A stretch of DNA of 64,000 nucleotides from Oligoflexales bacterium (GTDB taxonomy: Bacteria; Myxococcota_A; UBA9042; DTJE01): the NCBI GenBank assembly GCA_012840965.1, contig DUVQ01000180.1:1-64000 (forward strand), written 5' to 3'. The notes under the pieces are model-generated. The model did not search any database, was not told the DNA's origin, and worked only from the letters and a program-made list of their open reading frames with translations. Within the stretch, counting starts at the first letter, position 1; each line of letters begins with the position of its first letter. Positions 37,129 to 46,468 of the stretch are shown piece by piece. The position numbers and the translations under genes are program-made.

Positions 37129-38476
37129 TGAATTCAGAGTTCTTTCGCCAACAGCCATTCTTGGCTATGGTTTTCCTGAAAGTTCATTTCGCAAAGGTAT
37201 GGAGCGCAAACCTCACTTGATCGCGGTTGATGCTGGTTCGACTGACCCGGGGCCATACTACCTGGGCGCTGGGAAGGCGTTTACCAACAGGGCCTTTGTA
37301 AAGCGTGACTTGCGCTACATGCTGCGTGAGGGTGTGAAAAACAACATCCCTGTCGTGGTGGGAACCGCTGGTGGCTCTGGTGCGTCAGTGCATCTGGAGT
37401 GGTGTCGCCAGATTGTTTTAGAGATTGCCGCCGAAGAGAAGCTTAGTTTCAAAATGGGGGTTATCCCAGCGGATGTAAGCAAAGAAACTGTGAAAAAGGC
37501 GCTTGGTGAGGGGCGGATTACCCCCTTGGCGTGCGTTCCTGAGCTTACCGAGAGCTTGGTCGACGAAACCACGTATCTGGTGGCCCAGATTGGTCCTGAG
37601 CCGATCATCGAGGCGCTAAAGGCTGGTTGCAACGTGGTGCTGGCTGGTCGCTGCTATGACCCTGCATGCTTTGCGGCGTTGCCCATCATGTTGGGATACG
37701 ACGAGGGGCTGGCCCTGCACATGGGCAAGATTTTAGAGTGCGCTGCAATAGCCGCCACGCCTGGCTCTGGTGCCGACTGCGCCCTTGGTATTTTAAAGAA
37801 AGATTCCTTCATCTTGGAGGCGCTAAGTCCCAAGCGAAAGTTCACCTGCGAATCAGCCGCCGCGCACACCCTTTATGAAAAGTCTGACCCATACCACCTG
37901 CCTGGACCTGGTGGGGCTATAAATCTTGAAAATTGCTCGTTTACCGACATTGGGGACGGTCGAGTTGAGGTAAGGGGAAGCCGTTTTGAGCCAACCCCGC
38001 GATATTTAATAAAGCTTGAAGGAGCCAGGTCAATTGGTTATCGCAGCATCAGCATTGCTGGGACCCGCGACCCAATCATGATCGGATCCATTGATCAGAT
38101 TTTGGCCGAGGTTAAAGCCCACATCAAAGAGATGTCCCCAGAAGATGACCGCAGCGAGCAGCTTTTCTTCCACGTCTACGGGAAAAATGGGGTTATGGGT
38201 CAGCTTGAGCCTTTAGCGACGACGTCCTCCCACGAGTTGTGCATTGTAATAGAGGCTCTTTGCCCAAGCCAGGATGAGGCAGACACCCTCTGTAGCGTCG
38301 CTAGATCGACCCTGTTGCATTATGGTTATGCTGGGCGCATTTCGACCGCTGGAAATCTGGCTTTCCCGTTTTCTCCATCGGATATCAAAATGGGCAATGT
38401 TTATGAGTTTTCTGTGTATCACCTGATGGATCCTGCCGGGGAAGAGCTGTTTAAGCCAATTATCGAAGATATCTGA
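37121..38476 (+). CDS. AtuA-family (DUF1446) protein in the glutamate mutase operon
   Basis: The 451-aa product belongs to the AtuA/DUF1446 family, named from acyclic terpene degradation, where the chemical role is not settled. Segments VVGTAGGSGASVHLEWC, NVVLAGRCYDPACF and HLPGPGGAINLENC are family-typical. It is translationally coupled to mal by an eight-base overlap and is followed by a DUF4387 gene, a common partner. The pathway needs mesaconate hydration to citramalate next, and no known mesaconase is seen, so this pair is a candidate for that step. That is inference from position. Confidence 0.85.
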   Translation: MTDEFRVLSPTAILGYGFPESSFRKGMERKPHLIAVDAGSTDPGPYYLGAGKAFTNRAFVKRDLRYMLREGVKNNIPVVVGTAGGSGASVHLEWCRQIVLEIAAEEKLSFKMGVIPADVSKETVKKALGEGRITPLACVPELTESLVDETTYLVAQIGPEPIIEALKAGCNVVLAGRCYDPACFAALPIMLGYDEGLALHMGKILECAAIAATPGSGADCALGILKKDSFILEALSPKRKFTCESAAAHTLYEKSDPYHLPGPGGAINLENCSFTDIGDGRVEVRGSRFEPTPRYLIKLEGARSIGYRSISIAGTRDPIMIGSIDQILAEVKAHIKEMSPEDDRSEQLFFHVYGKNGVMGQLEPLATTSSHELCIVIEALCPSQDEADTLCSVARSTLLHYGYAGRISTAGNLAFPFSPSDIKMGNVYEFSVYHLMDPAGEELFKPIIEDI

Positions 38477-38494
38477 GGGCAAAAGGAGTGCAAA

Positions 38495-38806
38495 ATGAAA
38501 AGGAGTATTCTGGAAGCTGCCAAGGTGATCAGGTCGAAAAACGCAGGCCCCTTTGAATTGACGTTCGACATCATCTTCAAAGACCGTGAATATTTTGAGC
38601 TTTTTAAGTCGCAAAACATAGTGAATCCAGAACTGATTGCAAAGCTTTACAAAATTGACGTCAGCGACGTTTTGGGGATAGTCTGGTTTGCGCCAGCCAA
38701 TGCAGTTAAGGCCACCATAAAGCGGCCGCTTGCATCTGGTGCTCCAGGTGAAACAGACATCTATGGTGCGCAGCAACATGCGCCTTTGCTAGAGATTGAG
38801 TTTTAA
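38495..38806 (+). CDS. DUF4387 protein, partner of AtuA
   Basis: The 103-aa product carries the DUF4387 hallmark RSKNAGPFELTFDIIF and a C-terminal DIYGAQQHAPLL. In other genomes DUF4387 genes lie beside AtuA-like genes or are fused to them, suggesting one enzyme of two chains. AAAAGGAG precedes its ATG. Its stop and the next start share one base (TAATG). Confidence 0.85.
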   Translation: MKRSILEAAKVIRSKNAGPFELTFDIIFKDREYFELFKSQNIVNPELIAKLYKIDVSDVLGIVWFAPANAVKATIKRPLASGAPGETDIYGAQQHAPLLEIEF

Positions 38807-39762
38807 TGGATAAGCCAGTTTTCTTACAAACCACTAATCAGCAGCATTTTGAAACTCTCTTGTACGCGCTTTATTACGCCCCTAGGGGCCGCCCGCGTCT
38901 TTACATATTGGGGGCTCAACTGGCCAATCGATACCTGACTGCAAGCGATTTGCTGGTCGGGGTCATTGGTGGGGAAGGTTCTGGGAAATCAACGTTGATT
39001 AAAGGGCTTTTTCCAGGTCTTGAGCTTACAAACGACGATGATGGCGTCAATCTAAAGCAAACGCCGATCTATGATTTCTCGCCAGACGACTTTTTTTCGG
39101 CCCATACCTTCCACATGGATATTCGCTATGAGCTGGCATTCAGGCAACCATTTGAAATTGTTGATGCTATTAACAAGGCCATTGAGAATGGGCGGCGCGT
39201 AGTTGTCGAGCACTTTGACATGATTTACAAGGCGCTTGGCTATAATGCCAACATCATTTTTGCCATTGGAGAAGAGGTAATAGTTACCCGTCCAACGGTT
39301 TTTGGGCCAATGCCAGACGCCATAAAAAAGGTTGTTGACGCCACGGCTCGTTATCGGCGAATGGCGCACTCGGCTGAAGATATCACATCGCAAATTCTGG
39401 CCACTGATTATGGTTACAACAGACGAGTCCTGCATTCCGATGTGAAGCGCGGTTTTACAATCAAGTTTCCCGAAATTCCAGATATTTCCATTGCAGAAAT
39501 CGAAGAGAAGGTTAAAAAGGTCATCGCGGCTGATGTTCCAATCTCTATCGCTGGAAAGGACCTGATTAGGATTGGAGACTGGCCTGACACGTTTTGTACA
39601 GGCACGCGTACTCACTGCGCAAGGTCAGGTGAAATCGAGAATTTCAGACTGATAAACAGATACATCTACGACCCAATATGGAAGGAATACATGTTGGTAG
39701 GCATAGTAGGTGAAAAGTATCAGGCCGGTATCGAAGATATGATCTACTATGAGGAAGAGTAG
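38806..39762 (+). CDS. P-loop kinase-like protein with tRNA-SAD-like C-terminal segment
   Basis: The 318-aa protein has a Walker A loop GGEGSGKST at about 50 and a kinase-like core with DGVNLKQTPIYDF and VVEHFDMIYKAL, resembling uridine-kinase P-loop proteins. The C-terminal part, with IRIGDWPDTFCTGTRTHCARSGEIENF, resembles the second additional domain of alanyl/threonyl-tRNA synthetases, including His/Cys residues that bind zinc there. It is the last gene of the glm-mal-AtuA run. I recall similar proteins near glutamate mutase genes elsewhere, but no function is known. A role in enzyme activation or small-molecule phosphorylation is possible. Confidence 0.7.
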   Translation: MDKPVFLQTTNQQHFETLLYALYYAPRGRPRLYILGAQLANRYLTASDLLVGVIGGEGSGKSTLIKGLFPGLELTNDDDGVNLKQTPIYDFSPDDFFSAHTFHMDIRYELAFRQPFEIVDAINKAIENGRRVVVEHFDMIYKALGYNANIIFAIGEEVIVTRPTVFGPMPDAIKKVVDATARYRRMAHSAEDITSQILATDYGYNRRVLHSDVKRGFTIKFPEIPDISIAEIEEKVKKVIAADVPISIAGKDLIRIGDWPDTFCTGTRTHCARSGEIENFRLINRYIYDPIWKEYMLVGIVGEKYQAGIEDMIYYEEE

Positions 39763-39799
39763 CTGGAGTTTAGCCTGTTTTTCAGGGGCTTAGCTCTTG

Positions 39800-41434
39800 T
39801 CAGAAGTGAAACACCAATGAGGCTTCCACTTGAAAGATTGGGTCGGTTGCATCTCTGAATTCGCCTTTGTTTATGAAGGCTGCCGCTGCCTTGCCTGGGA
39901 CTAGCGCACTTCCAATGACGTCAAACGTTAGGTATTGCTTGTACAGGAACTGCAAAAGCAGGTTTGTTTCCACCCCCACGAAATTCGAGCCAAAGGAGTT
40001 TTTGTTGTTTTGGGTCCATCCAGTTCCAACTGTGAGCATAGGCTTGAAAAAGCTGCTGTAATTTAACCCAAATGACACGTCCGTAACCACCAAACCTGCG
40101 CGATTGAGGAAGAATTTTCCAGCGTCGGCATGCCTTTTTTGCGAGATAAGCTCGTCCATATTGCCGCCTCGGTCTCGAAGCTCGTCTTCGGTCAAGATAA
40201 TTGTTTTGCTGCGGCTTCTGCCAGAATAGATCCAGCCACCGTTGTATTTGTTTCCGTCCCAGTTATCGTCGGCGCTGAGGGCGAGAAGATTCAAATCAAA
40301 CAGCAGGTTAAGGTCCTTTATAAGCTTGTGTTCAATGTTCAAGTACCCTTGAGCTGCCCATGCAAGAGTTGTTTCATCACTTCCGCCGGCCCTTTTCTTC
40401 GTCTTGCCGTACTGGAAACCAGAGTCAATTCCAAATTTTATCCAATCCCAATTGCCTGAAAAATTGGCGGTGATTGCCATCATGTCGACTGTGCGGCCAA
40501 CCACTTGTGTGTCGTGGAGTCCCCAAATTGCAGCGTCAAGTTGCACCTTGTCAAATGGCATAAACAGGCGCAGTCCATACAAAATCGTGTCGGAGTTGAA
40601 GTTGTTTTTATCAAAGGCAATCCCTTCATAGGTCTGGTCTGGCATCTGTGCCACAATCGCAGTTATCTGACCCCAATTGTGCCTGGTCCACAAGTTTGCC
40701 GCACCAAGCCAATGGCCAACAAAAAGGCCAGTTGGGTCAAACAGCCTTTCATAACCAACCCTGAAGCCAATCTTTTGCTTGTCAAAGTTGCCCTCGATGA
40801 AGGCTTGGCGAAATGCCATCCTAAACCAGTTGGGGTGGCTGGTATTGTAGTTGTCTGGGTCGTGGGTGGACCAGATGTTGAGCCCAAGTTCGGCCTCGAA
40901 TACCATCCTCAGCTGTTTTACAGGCGTGACTTCCAGCATTGGTGCAAAAAAGGTCCCAACAACGCCGACATCTTGGTCGTTTGCATTGTAAAACGGAGGA
41001 GTCCGGTCAAAGTCCGAGTCATTACGCCACAGGAACAAAGTCTGCATGCGACCGGTGAACCTAGCGTAATCATTGCCAATCCCAAAGCCTTTGCGAGCCA
41101 CCGGCTTGGCAGCATCATCCACGACCCCTGTCCCAGGCTCCACGGCCGCCTCAGCCGCCACCGTCGTCCCCGCCCCTGGCCCTGCCTCGACAACCACCCA
41201 TGTTCCTGCCTCTTTCCCCGGCTCCACGGCCGTCTCAGCGTCCACCGCTGCCCCTGTCCCTGCCTCCACTGCCGCCTCAGCGTCCACCGCCACCTCCGCT
41301 CCTACCCCCGTCCCTGTCCCTGTCCCCGTCCCTGTCCCTGTTCCTGCCCCTGCCTCCGGCCCCTCCACATCATCAGCAAAAGCCGGGAAGCAGAACATGA
41401 AAACAATTGTTGATGTGAATATTGCTTTTTTCAT
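39800..41434 (-). CDS. Outer-membrane porin with Gly-Thr/Ala-Glu repeat segment
   Basis: The product (544 aa) has a signal peptide (MKKAIFTSTIVFMFCFPAFA), then about 100 residues of low complexity beginning GAGTGTGTGTG and rich in Ala, Val and Glu. A long beta barrel follows, ending with VEASLVFHF, the C-terminal Phe typical of outer-membrane insertion. Strand patterns like KIGFRVGYERLFDPTGLF suggest a porin for solutes or sugars. The Gly-Thr run is coded by the G-rich hexanucleotide repeat. ATG 41434 has AGGGGG upstream. It lies 11 bases after a GH5 gene on the same strand, so a glycan-derived sugar could be the substrate. Confidence 0.8.
   Translation of the reverse strand: MKKAIFTSTIVFMFCFPAFADDVEGPEAGAGTGTGTGTGTGTGVGAEVAVDAEAAVEAGTGAAVDAETAVEPGKEAGTWVVVEAGPGAGTTVAAEAAVEPGTGVVDDAAKPVARKGFGIGNDYARFTGRMQTLFLWRNDSDFDRTPPFYNANDQDVGVVGTFFAPMLEVTPVKQLRMVFEAELGLNIWSTHDPDNYNTSHPNWFRMAFRQAFIEGNFDKQKIGFRVGYERLFDPTGLFVGHWLGAANLWTRHNWGQITAIVAQMPDQTYEGIAFDKNNFNSDTILYGLRLFMPFDKVQLDAAIWGLHDTQVVGRTVDMMAITANFSGNWDWIKFGIDSGFQYGKTKKRAGGSDETTLAWAAQGYLNIEHKLIKDLNLLFDLNLLALSADDNWDGNKYNGGWIYSGRSRSKTIILTEDELRDRGGNMDELISQKRHADAGKFFLNRAGLVVTDVSFGLNYSSFFKPMLTVGTGWTQNNKNSFGSNFVGVETNLLLQFLYKQYLTFDVIGSALVPGKAAAAFINKGEFRDATDPIFQVEASLVFHF
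41112..41365 (-). repeat. In-frame G-rich repeat and Ala/Val/Glu low-complexity coding block
   Basis: The coding strand carries GGGACA-type hexamers (read Gly-Thr) next to degenerate units repeating VDAEAAVEAGTG-like sequences. It lies between the signal peptide and the barrel of the porin and probably expanded by replication slippage from the same family as the intergenic G-rich repeats. Confidence 0.7.
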
Positions 41435-41445
41435 ATTCAATCCCC

Positions 41446-44343
41446 CTAGTTTTTGCCAACGACGAAATCGCCGATGATGAAATAGTCCCAATCGTCTTCG
41501 TTTTGACCGACAAGCGGAGGCCTGATTGTCACAGTGTGCTCGGCCCCAGGCTCATCACGCTCTGGATAGTAGTAAAGCCACTGATCCTCTTGGTCCCACA
41601 AGGCATATCCATCTGAAAGCCACACGAAGAAGCCGTCTGGATACTGCAGTTCAGGCACAAAAATCACCGTTGGAGCAAACGTTTGCTTGCTTTGAAACAC
41701 TATCTGGAACTCATGTTCCGGGTTTGGAATACCCTTGTCTGGGTCAAAATAGTGCAAATCTGAATAAAAATGCGTGCTTATGGGTTTGCCTGAAATCAGG
41801 TGCGCATAAGGCCTGACAAAAGCCTTGTACCCCCTTGGGGCCACAACTCCCTTCGGTTGCTGAACATCCACCAAATACCTGTCAGGGATGATTTCTTTAA
41901 TCTTTTTATAACGTTCAGGTTCATTGGCCTCTTGAATGAATTCAACAAGCGAAAAGTCCTCATGATCCCAGTAGTCACCAAGTTTTGGATCCGAGTCAGG
42001 GGTGTATACCCAAACCATGTTACTTAACAGCAACTGCTCGTAGTTTTCATAGTAGTTATCCAGGATTTGCGTGCTGATCTCATACTCAAAGGCACGTGAC
42101 TGCAGATAACCAGGCGGGCAGTTGAATTGTGCTGCATCACAGGCCGGGTCCAGGAATTTATCCTCGGCAAGCCTGCACTTTTTTAAGGCCCTTTCACACA
42201 GCTCATCCAATTCCAAGTAGCGGAAGTTCCAGTAAGTTCCAAATTCGGCTATGACAACCGGAATGTTGTTGTATGCGAATTTCGACCAATCCGCCTTTTC
42301 CTGCAGTATTTTCGAGTAGTCCCTGAAGTCGTACTCATCGGTAGCAAACGTCCTTTCAGGGGTGTTTAACCCAATGTTTGGATAAATGTCCGGGTACCAG
42401 TGAGGTGACCAAACAAACTTGATTTCGCCAAATTTTTCTTCGTACTCCTTGGCGCCTGGTATGTCAGGAGTGGTTGCATACTGCTGATATTGTCCACCAA
42501 TACCTCCACCAGCTTCGCCAAACAGCACGTCGATGCTATGAGCAGGTTCAAGCCAAAAAGTCAGGTGATTCGCGGGAGGATGGTCGTCGCGGGCATAAAC
42601 CTTCATTATCCCTTCGCCAACGTACTCGTAAAGCGGTTCAAGGCTGTTTTTGTCGATCGCTATGTTCAACCCCAGCACCTTCATCAAATCAGCACCATAA
42701 AGCCCAAGAGCCTTCCTGGTTTCGTCGGAGTTGTCTTTTGGTAGCAAGGATAAGTTGGCCTCAATTAGCTGTTGTCCAAGCTCACCAACCGTGCTTCCAC
42801 CTGGCAGCGTTCTTGGATTCCCTTCTTCGTCCAAAACCACAGCGTCAAGCAGGCTCTTGACCAAATCTGGAGAGCCAAGTTCAAGATAAGCAAGCACAAT
42901 CGACATTATCAAATAGACAGACGCAGGCTCGTTAAGGATGTCATAACCAATAACGTTGGGATATTTCTTACCAATGGTGGCAATTTCTTCCCAGGCCCCC
43001 CTAAAGCCTTCCAGCAGGGATTCGCGCAAGTTGTTGATTTTTACGTAAGTATAGCCAGCACTTCTCAGCTCTGCGGCCCTGGTTTTGGCCTCTTCAGGAG
43101 TATAGAAAGTCTCAATTTCCACCCCTTCGTCCATCCGGTCCGCGTACCCATATTCAACTGTGCGTCGATCTGGGAACACTTCGTCCCCATTGAAGAAAGC
43201 GGCGAAACAGATGTTTGTTTGCAGTGACAGACCGTTGTTGATTCCCCACATCTTAAATGGCAGCCCATCGTATGTATCAGTCGATTCAAAGGCAGCCGGA
43301 GGCAGATATGGTTCAAAGCGGTCAAGTTGGGCAATTATCTTTTCTTCAACCTCATGAGTGATGAACGGTTCGTCTAAGTTTGCCAGTACGTTGGCCACCA
43401 TCCTAAGAATCGTAAAAAGATCAGAAGTTATGATTTCGCCAGTGTTGTTCACTGCTGCTCCAAGCAGCTTATTTACACCCCAGTATGGGGAGGCAAAGTT
43501 CTTTTCAGGCACGCACACCTGACTGGCCCAAATGGGTGCGCCATCGCCACTCACGCGGTCATTAAACCCTGCTCGATATTTCGCAGCCTTGACCTCAGGT
43601 GGATCCGATGGGTCAATCCCCAGTTCTTTTCTGGTGCGCGATGGAAAGATAGACCACAGCATGTTCATGGGATCGCCTTGTGGACAACACTCAGCTTTCC
43701 GACTATCAGTACAGACAATGTCCGTGACCTTACCATCGGGATTTATTGCAAAATTGTCTTGGGTGTAATTGCAGCATTGCTGGCAGACTGGCCAGTTGCT
43801 ATACAGGCTGTAAAACGTCCTAGCCCACAGGTTTTCATGTAGGTTGATCATCACATAGATGTCATATTTAGCCGCTAGTTCGACCAATTTATCAAAGTAT
43901 TCAAGGTATTCTCGGTCCGGCTTGAATTTCTTTTCGGGATATACAGTCTCCCACAACCACAGCAGCCTAACCGAGTTAAACCCAAGGTTTTTGATTTGTT
44001 TAAAGTATTCTTCGGCTTTGGCAAGGCTAAATGGTCGCCCAACATAGGAAAACGGCAGCTCTTCACCGTTTTGCATGGCCTCGATCTGGTCACCAGGATG
44101 CCCATAATAGGTCTGTGGTGTTTCGTCATGGCGGGTACTCCTGACAACTGGCACCTTGATATTTCCTCCAAGGTTGATGCCTTTAATGTTCAGATACCTG
44201 CCATCGGAGTCCTTAAACCACGTCAGGTCCGTAACGATGGGCTTTAACCCTTCGTTCAGCTGTGGCTTACCGTCGTTACACCCGACCCCTGCTATCACCA
44301 GCACGACAGCCAGTGAACTAAGCTTCCAAGAAAAGCGTGTCAT
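41446..44343 (-). CDS. Large lipoprotein glycoside hydrolase, GH5 family
   Basis: The 965-aa product has a lipoprotein signal (SSLAVVLVIAGVGCND). The GH5 barrel shows IKGINLGGN, NLGFNSVRLLWLWE, YDIYVMINLHEN, the acid/base motif VIGYDILNEPAS and the nucleophile region IPVVIAEFGTYW. The fold includes long inserts with a CQQCCNY cysteine cluster. A beta-rich C-terminal region resembles the extra domain of endoglycoceramidase-like GH5 members, so glycolipid or beta-glycan cleavage is possible. It is first in an apparent operon with the porin. The nearby symporter and galactokinase suit use of released sugars. Confidence 0.85.
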   Translation of the reverse strand: MTRFSWKLSSLAVVLVIAGVGCNDGKPQLNEGLKPIVTDLTWFKDSDGRYLNIKGINLGGNIKVPVVRSTRHDETPQTYYGHPGDQIEAMQNGEELPFSYVGRPFSLAKAEEYFKQIKNLGFNSVRLLWLWETVYPEKKFKPDREYLEYFDKLVELAAKYDIYVMINLHENLWARTFYSLYSNWPVCQQCCNYTQDNFAINPDGKVTDIVCTDSRKAECCPQGDPMNMLWSIFPSRTRKELGIDPSDPPEVKAAKYRAGFNDRVSGDGAPIWASQVCVPEKNFASPYWGVNKLLGAAVNNTGEIITSDLFTILRMVANVLANLDEPFITHEVEEKIIAQLDRFEPYLPPAAFESTDTYDGLPFKMWGINNGLSLQTNICFAAFFNGDEVFPDRRTVEYGYADRMDEGVEIETFYTPEEAKTRAAELRSAGYTYVKINNLRESLLEGFRGAWEEIATIGKKYPNVIGYDILNEPASVYLIMSIVLAYLELGSPDLVKSLLDAVVLDEEGNPRTLPGGSTVGELGQQLIEANLSLLPKDNSDETRKALGLYGADLMKVLGLNIAIDKNSLEPLYEYVGEGIMKVYARDDHPPANHLTFWLEPAHSIDVLFGEAGGGIGGQYQQYATTPDIPGAKEYEEKFGEIKFVWSPHWYPDIYPNIGLNTPERTFATDEYDFRDYSKILQEKADWSKFAYNNIPVVIAEFGTYWNFRYLELDELCERALKKCRLAEDKFLDPACDAAQFNCPPGYLQSRAFEYEISTQILDNYYENYEQLLLSNMVWVYTPDSDPKLGDYWDHEDFSLVEFIQEANEPERYKKIKEIIPDRYLVDVQQPKGVVAPRGYKAFVRPYAHLISGKPISTHFYSDLHYFDPDKGIPNPEHEFQIVFQSKQTFAPTVIFVPELQYPDGFFVWLSDGYALWDQEDQWLYYYPERDEPGAEHTVTIRPPLVGQNEDDWDYFIIGDFVVGKN

Positions 44344-44417
44344 AATTACCCCCGAGCGAGCAAGAGTTGGCTTAGTGAACTTCGTTCGCGGGAACTAGGA
44401 TAATCGTTTGTGGCTCT

Positions 44418-44443
44418 TAAAGGTAGCAAATAAAGGTAGCAAA
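44418..44443. repeat. Perfect 13-bp tandem duplication
   Basis: TAAAGGTAGCAAA occurs twice without a gap between the divergent GH5 and symporter genes. It could be an operator or chance slippage. Confidence 0.5.
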
Positions 44444-44568
44444 TAATGCATTTGTGGGGTCAAGTATGGTGGTTATATCCAAATTTGACGACAGAATGGG
44501 TGATTTTGGGTTATTGACTAGCCTGCAGAGTTGTTCTAAAAGATCGCAGGTACTAAAGAGTTGGCCAA

Positions 44569-46353
44569 ATGAAAAAGACATCTGTACGCGTGGTAATCGG
44601 GCTTTTACTGATCTTGTTTGCCTTTGGTAGCAGCTACATGCCCAAAAAGACGGGCCAAGCCCCTGAGTTTCAACCAATTGAGAAGGTTGCTGAAAAAATT
44701 TCGTTGAACGAAGGGTTTGCTGCCATTGATTATGGAATCATTGCGCTGTATGCCCTGATAATTGTTGGGGTTGCGTTAATTGTTTCAAGACCCAAAAAGG
44801 GCCAAGAAAGAAGTGAAGAGGATTATTTTTTGGCTGGAAAATCGCTTCCTTGGTGGGCTATTGGGTCGTCCCTTATCGCCGCCAACATTTCCGCCGAACA
44901 ATTCGTCGGGATGTCAGGTTCTGGCTTTGCCATTGGATTGGCCATTGCGACATACGAGTGGATGGCAGCCTTGACCCTGATCATCGTGGGAAAGTACTTT
45001 TTGCCCATTTTTATAGAGAAAAAGATTTATACGATCCCAGAGTTTGTTGAAAAGCGCTTCAACACAACGCTGAAAACAATCTTGGCGGTCTTCTGGCTGG
45101 GGTTGTACGTTTTTGTAAACCTGGCCACGGTTTTATATCTAGGCGCCTTGGCTATGACCACCATCACAGGTGGCGCGTTGCCGTTGTGGGCTGGCCTGCT
45201 GATCTTGGCATTTTTCGCGATTGCCTACTCCATCTGGGGTGGCTTGGCCGCAGTTGCCTGGACTGATGTCATACAGGTCGTAGTTTTGGTATTGGCTGGA
45301 ATTGTAACAACTATCTTGGCTTTAAATGCCGTAGGAGGCTCGGTTGCAGGCGGGTTTGCCGAGATCGTGTCCGCCGCGCCTGACCATTTTGCAATGATCC
45401 TGTCAAGGGACCATCCAGAGTTTCACAATCTGCCTGGTATCGGTGTTCTTTTGGGTGGTATGTGGGTGGCAAACCTTTACTATTGGGGCTTTAATCAGTA
45501 CATCATCCAAAGAACGTTTGCCGCCAAGAGCCTGCAAGAATCCCAACGAGGCATCGTTTTTGCGGCAGTTATCAAACTAATCATCCCGTTGATCGTCGTC
45601 ATTCCTGGAATCGCAGCCTATGTGATGTACCAAAAGGGGATGATCAGCATGCCTTTGATGGATGATGGCTCGGTCAAGAACGACGCCGCTTATCCAACGC
45701 TGCTGAATCTGCTGCCCGCGGGCGTGAAGGGTATCGCTTTTGCTGGATTGATTGCTGCGATTGTTTCATCGTTGGCCTCGATGTTGAACTCGACGGCGAC
45801 CATCTTCACAATGGACATCTACAAGCCGTACATCAACAAGGGTGCCAGCAGCAGAAGGTTGGTCAATGTTGGGCGACTGACTGCGTTTGTTGCCTTGATT
45901 ATTGCAGTGCCCATGTCGCTTATCATGAGTCAGGCAGGGCAGGTGTTCCAAGTTATCCAAGAATACACTGGCTTGGTAAGTCCTGGAATTTTAGCGATTT
46001 TCCTGTTGGGGCTGTTTTGGAAAAAGGCAACTACCAAGGGCGCTATCTGGGGCGCGATCTTGTCGATTGTGTTCGCGCTTGCTCTAAAGATTCCTGCCAA
46101 ATTGGGATTGATAGACTTGCCCTTCATGCACCAGATGGGATTGACCTGCCTGTTTACCATGGGGGTAATTGCAGTGGTCAGCTTCCTTGAGCTGGGCACG
46201 AAAGACGACCCCAAAGGTATCGAGATTTCTGCCGGGATGTTCAAGACGGATTCTGTTTTCAATATCGTTGCTTACGCCATTTGCATCATCTTGGTTGGCT
46301 TGTATGTGATCTTCTGGAATTCGGGGATGGTAACCAAGGTGTTTGGGTTGTAA
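44569..46353 (+). CDS. Sodium/solute symporter of the SSS family, SGLT-like
   Basis: The 594-aa inner-membrane protein has about 14 helices. Segments such as DYFLAGKSLPWWAIGSSLIA, NISAEQFVGMSGSGFA, YTIPEFVEKRFN and MWVANLYYWGFNQYIIQR are typical of the sodium-sugar group (vSGLT). It probably imports a hexose such as galactose or glucose with sodium. An extra N-terminal helix is present. It stands alone, divergent from the GH5-porin operon, and could share its regulation. Confidence 0.9.
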   Translation: MKKTSVRVVIGLLLILFAFGSSYMPKKTGQAPEFQPIEKVAEKISLNEGFAAIDYGIIALYALIIVGVALIVSRPKKGQERSEEDYFLAGKSLPWWAIGSSLIAANISAEQFVGMSGSGFAIGLAIATYEWMAALTLIIVGKYFLPIFIEKKIYTIPEFVEKRFNTTLKTILAVFWLGLYVFVNLATVLYLGALAMTTITGGALPLWAGLLILAFFAIAYSIWGGLAAVAWTDVIQVVVLVLAGIVTTILALNAVGGSVAGGFAEIVSAAPDHFAMILSRDHPEFHNLPGIGVLLGGMWVANLYYWGFNQYIIQRTFAAKSLQESQRGIVFAAVIKLIIPLIVVIPGIAAYVMYQKGMISMPLMDDGSVKNDAAYPTLLNLLPAGVKGIAFAGLIAAIVSSLASMLNSTATIFTMDIYKPYINKGASSRRLVNVGRLTAFVALIIAVPMSLIMSQAGQVFQVIQEYTGLVSPGILAIFLLGLFWKKATTKGAIWGAILSIVFALALKIPAKLGLIDLPFMHQMGLTCLFTMGVIAVVSFLELGTKDDPKGIEISAGMFKTDSVFNIVAYAICIILVGLYVIFWNSGMVTKVFGL

Positions 46354-46388
46354 GGTTTGGGAATTACTTGGTGTTTGGCCTGTTGGAC

Positions 46389-46465
46389 GTTGGAGTCACT
46401 TCCAAGCCGTTGGAATCACTCCCAAGTCGTCAGAATCACTCCCAAGTCGTCAGAATTTCTTCAAG
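46389..46465. repeat. Four-copy 20-bp tandem repeat
   Basis: Units like GTTGGAATCACTCCCAAGTC start at 46389, 46409, 46429 and 46449, with the last degenerate. They lie in the gap between the convergent symporter and TlpA-like genes, just before the latter's stop. Each unit has partial dyad symmetry (TTGGA...TCCAA). Confidence 0.75.
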
Positions 46466-46468
46466 AGG

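Noticed and set aside
40505-41413. 302-codon plus-strand open frame opposite the porin gene
   Set aside because: It is a shadow of the porin gene, with Arg/Pro/Cys-rich nonsense over the repeat and no ribosome site.
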